From Gammaproteobacteria bacterium (GTDB taxonomy: Bacteria; Pseudomonadota; Gammaproteobacteria; Pseudomonadales; Azotimanducaceae), in NCBI GenBank assembly GCA_027293665.1, contig JAPUFN010000199.1:1-6720 (forward strand): a stretch of 6,720 nucleotides of DNA. The letters run 5' to 3'. This document shows, one piece after another, positions 6,344 through 6,720 of this stretch. Both the position numbers and the translations under genes were made by a program. The notes under the pieces were generated by a model, which saw only the letters and a list, made by a program, of their open reading frames with translations, ran no database searches and was not told the DNA's origin. The stretch's first letter is position 1, and each line of letters starts with the position of its first letter.

Positions 6344-6369
6344 GGCTTGCGCCTTCGGCCGTCCAAGCC
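6344..6369 (-). terminator. Terminator-like hairpin directly after the universal stress protein gene
   Basis: The stem GGCTTG (6344-6349) pairs with CAAGCC (6364-6369), enclosing a 14-nt loop that can itself form a 3-bp GCC/GGC stem. It begins at the base next to the usp stop codon. In the minus direction it is not followed by a T-run (GCTAGCG instead), so it is not a standard intrinsic terminator; it may only stabilise the 3' end. Confidence 0.25.
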
Positions 6370-6720
6370 CTACTCCTCATCCTCGGCCACTTCCTCGGCG
6401 CCGACACGCACCGCCAGAACATCACAGGTGGCGCCGTGGAGAACCCCGTTGGCAGTTGAGCCCAGCAATAGCGCGAGTCCGTGACGACCGTGGCTGCCGA
6501 CGACGATGACGTCCGCTTCCTTTGCATCCGCGACCCTTTGTATCTCGCTTTCGGGACGCCCGAAAATCAGATACTGCCGATCGACCGGGACGCCAAGCGT
6601 AGCTGCAAACTCAGCGAGATGTGATTTGGCCTGATCGTGAATTTGTTCCTGCACGGACGAAAGATCCATCGGGATATCTCCACCGTAGGCAAGGCTCAGC
6701 GGCTCGATCACGTGCACGAT
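6370..6720 (-). CDS. Universal stress protein (UspA family), N-terminus cut by the window
   Basis: A small cytoplasmic stress protein of the Usp alpha/beta fold that typically dimerises; some members bind ATP. 116 residues are visible, entering at base 6720 within the second strand (IVHVIEPL). About 35-40 N-terminal residues, including the first strand and its AxD motif, should lie beyond the window. Visible elements: the helix around SSVQEQIHDQAKSHLAEFA, the strand and loop FGRPESEI, and the signature VIVVGSHGRHGLALLLGSTA, followed by CDVLAVRV. The canonical ATP-loop pattern is G-2x-G-9x-G-S/T; here the second spacing is eight residues, so ATP binding is not assured. The protein ends in an acidic tail (EEVAEDEE), as in E. 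coli UspA. A GTG at 6717 is not the real start, since it would remove the first half of the fold. Stop is TAG at 6370-6372. Confidence 0.93.
   Translation of the reverse strand: MVHVIEPLSLAYGGDIPMDLSSVQEQIHDQAKSHLAEFAATLGVPVDRQYLIFGRPESEIQRVADAKEADVIVVGSHGRHGLALLLGSTANGVLHGATCDVLAVRVGAEEVAEDEE

Larger units (their letters stand above)
6221..6369. other. 149-bp intergenic region between the usp and slt genes
   Basis: This is the largest gap in the window. It holds the terminator-like hairpin next to the usp stop, a pair of direct repeats and the inverted-repeat cluster before slt. An slt promoter would be expected here, but I find no convincing -35/-10 pair; the best -10-like hexamer on the minus strand is TATGAG at about 6280-6285, without a good -35. 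The frame is open through 6286, but I do not regard it as translated. Confidence 0.5.

Noticed and set aside
1..6720. Mobile element, CRISPR array, tRNA/rRNA gene or bacteriocin precursor
   Set aside because: I saw no transposase or integrase, no regularly spaced repeats, no cloverleaf or rRNA-like stretch, and no small frame with a double-glycine leader near the C39-like gene.

Overview
The window is a gene-dense piece of a moderately GC-rich proteobacterial chromosome, most likely gammaproteobacterial. The best lineage clues are a soluble lytic transglycosylase with the Slt70 architecture, a TatD that starts with the same DIGVNL motif as E. coli TatD, a UspA-type stress protein with the GSHGRHG signature, and a RimJ/RimL-type acetyltransferase. 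No mobile element, tRNA, rRNA or CRISPR array is visible. Seven of the eight genes lie on the minus strand. Two genes are cut by the window: the S9 peptidase at the left edge loses its C-terminus and the universal stress protein at the right edge loses its N-terminus.

In minus-strand transcription order (right to left), the right block is: the end of a universal stress protein gene (stop at 6370); a 149-bp gap with a terminator-like hairpin, a short direct repeat and an inverted-repeat cluster around the next start codon; the slt-type lytic transglycosylase gene (6220-4310); and tatD (4313-3507). tatD overlaps slt by 4 bp if it uses the TTG start proposed here. A small plus-strand gene for a glutaredoxin-like protein (3282-3533) converges on tatD and overlaps its 3' end by 27 bp.

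The left block starts 36 bp from the glutaredoxin gene and diverges from it. It is a tight minus-strand cluster: a C39-like cysteine peptidase (3245-2292), a 74-residue two-helix membrane protein (2295-2071, ATGA overlap), a GNAT acetyltransferase (2081-1539, 11-bp overlap) and an S9 prolyl-oligopeptidase-family peptidase (1511 to beyond base 1, 27-bp gap). The overlaps imply co-transcription.

Functionally, the right block covers cell-wall turnover (Slt), 3'-5' nuclease or DNA-repair activity (TatD), thiol chemistry (glutaredoxin-like) and stress tolerance (Usp). The left block combines two unrelated peptidases with an acetyltransferase and a small membrane protein. I do not recognise it as a named system, and it is the best candidate here for something undescribed: a peptide-processing, peptide-detoxifying or peptide-scavenging cassette. 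That role is inference only. The rest of the window looks like ordinary housekeeping sequence.
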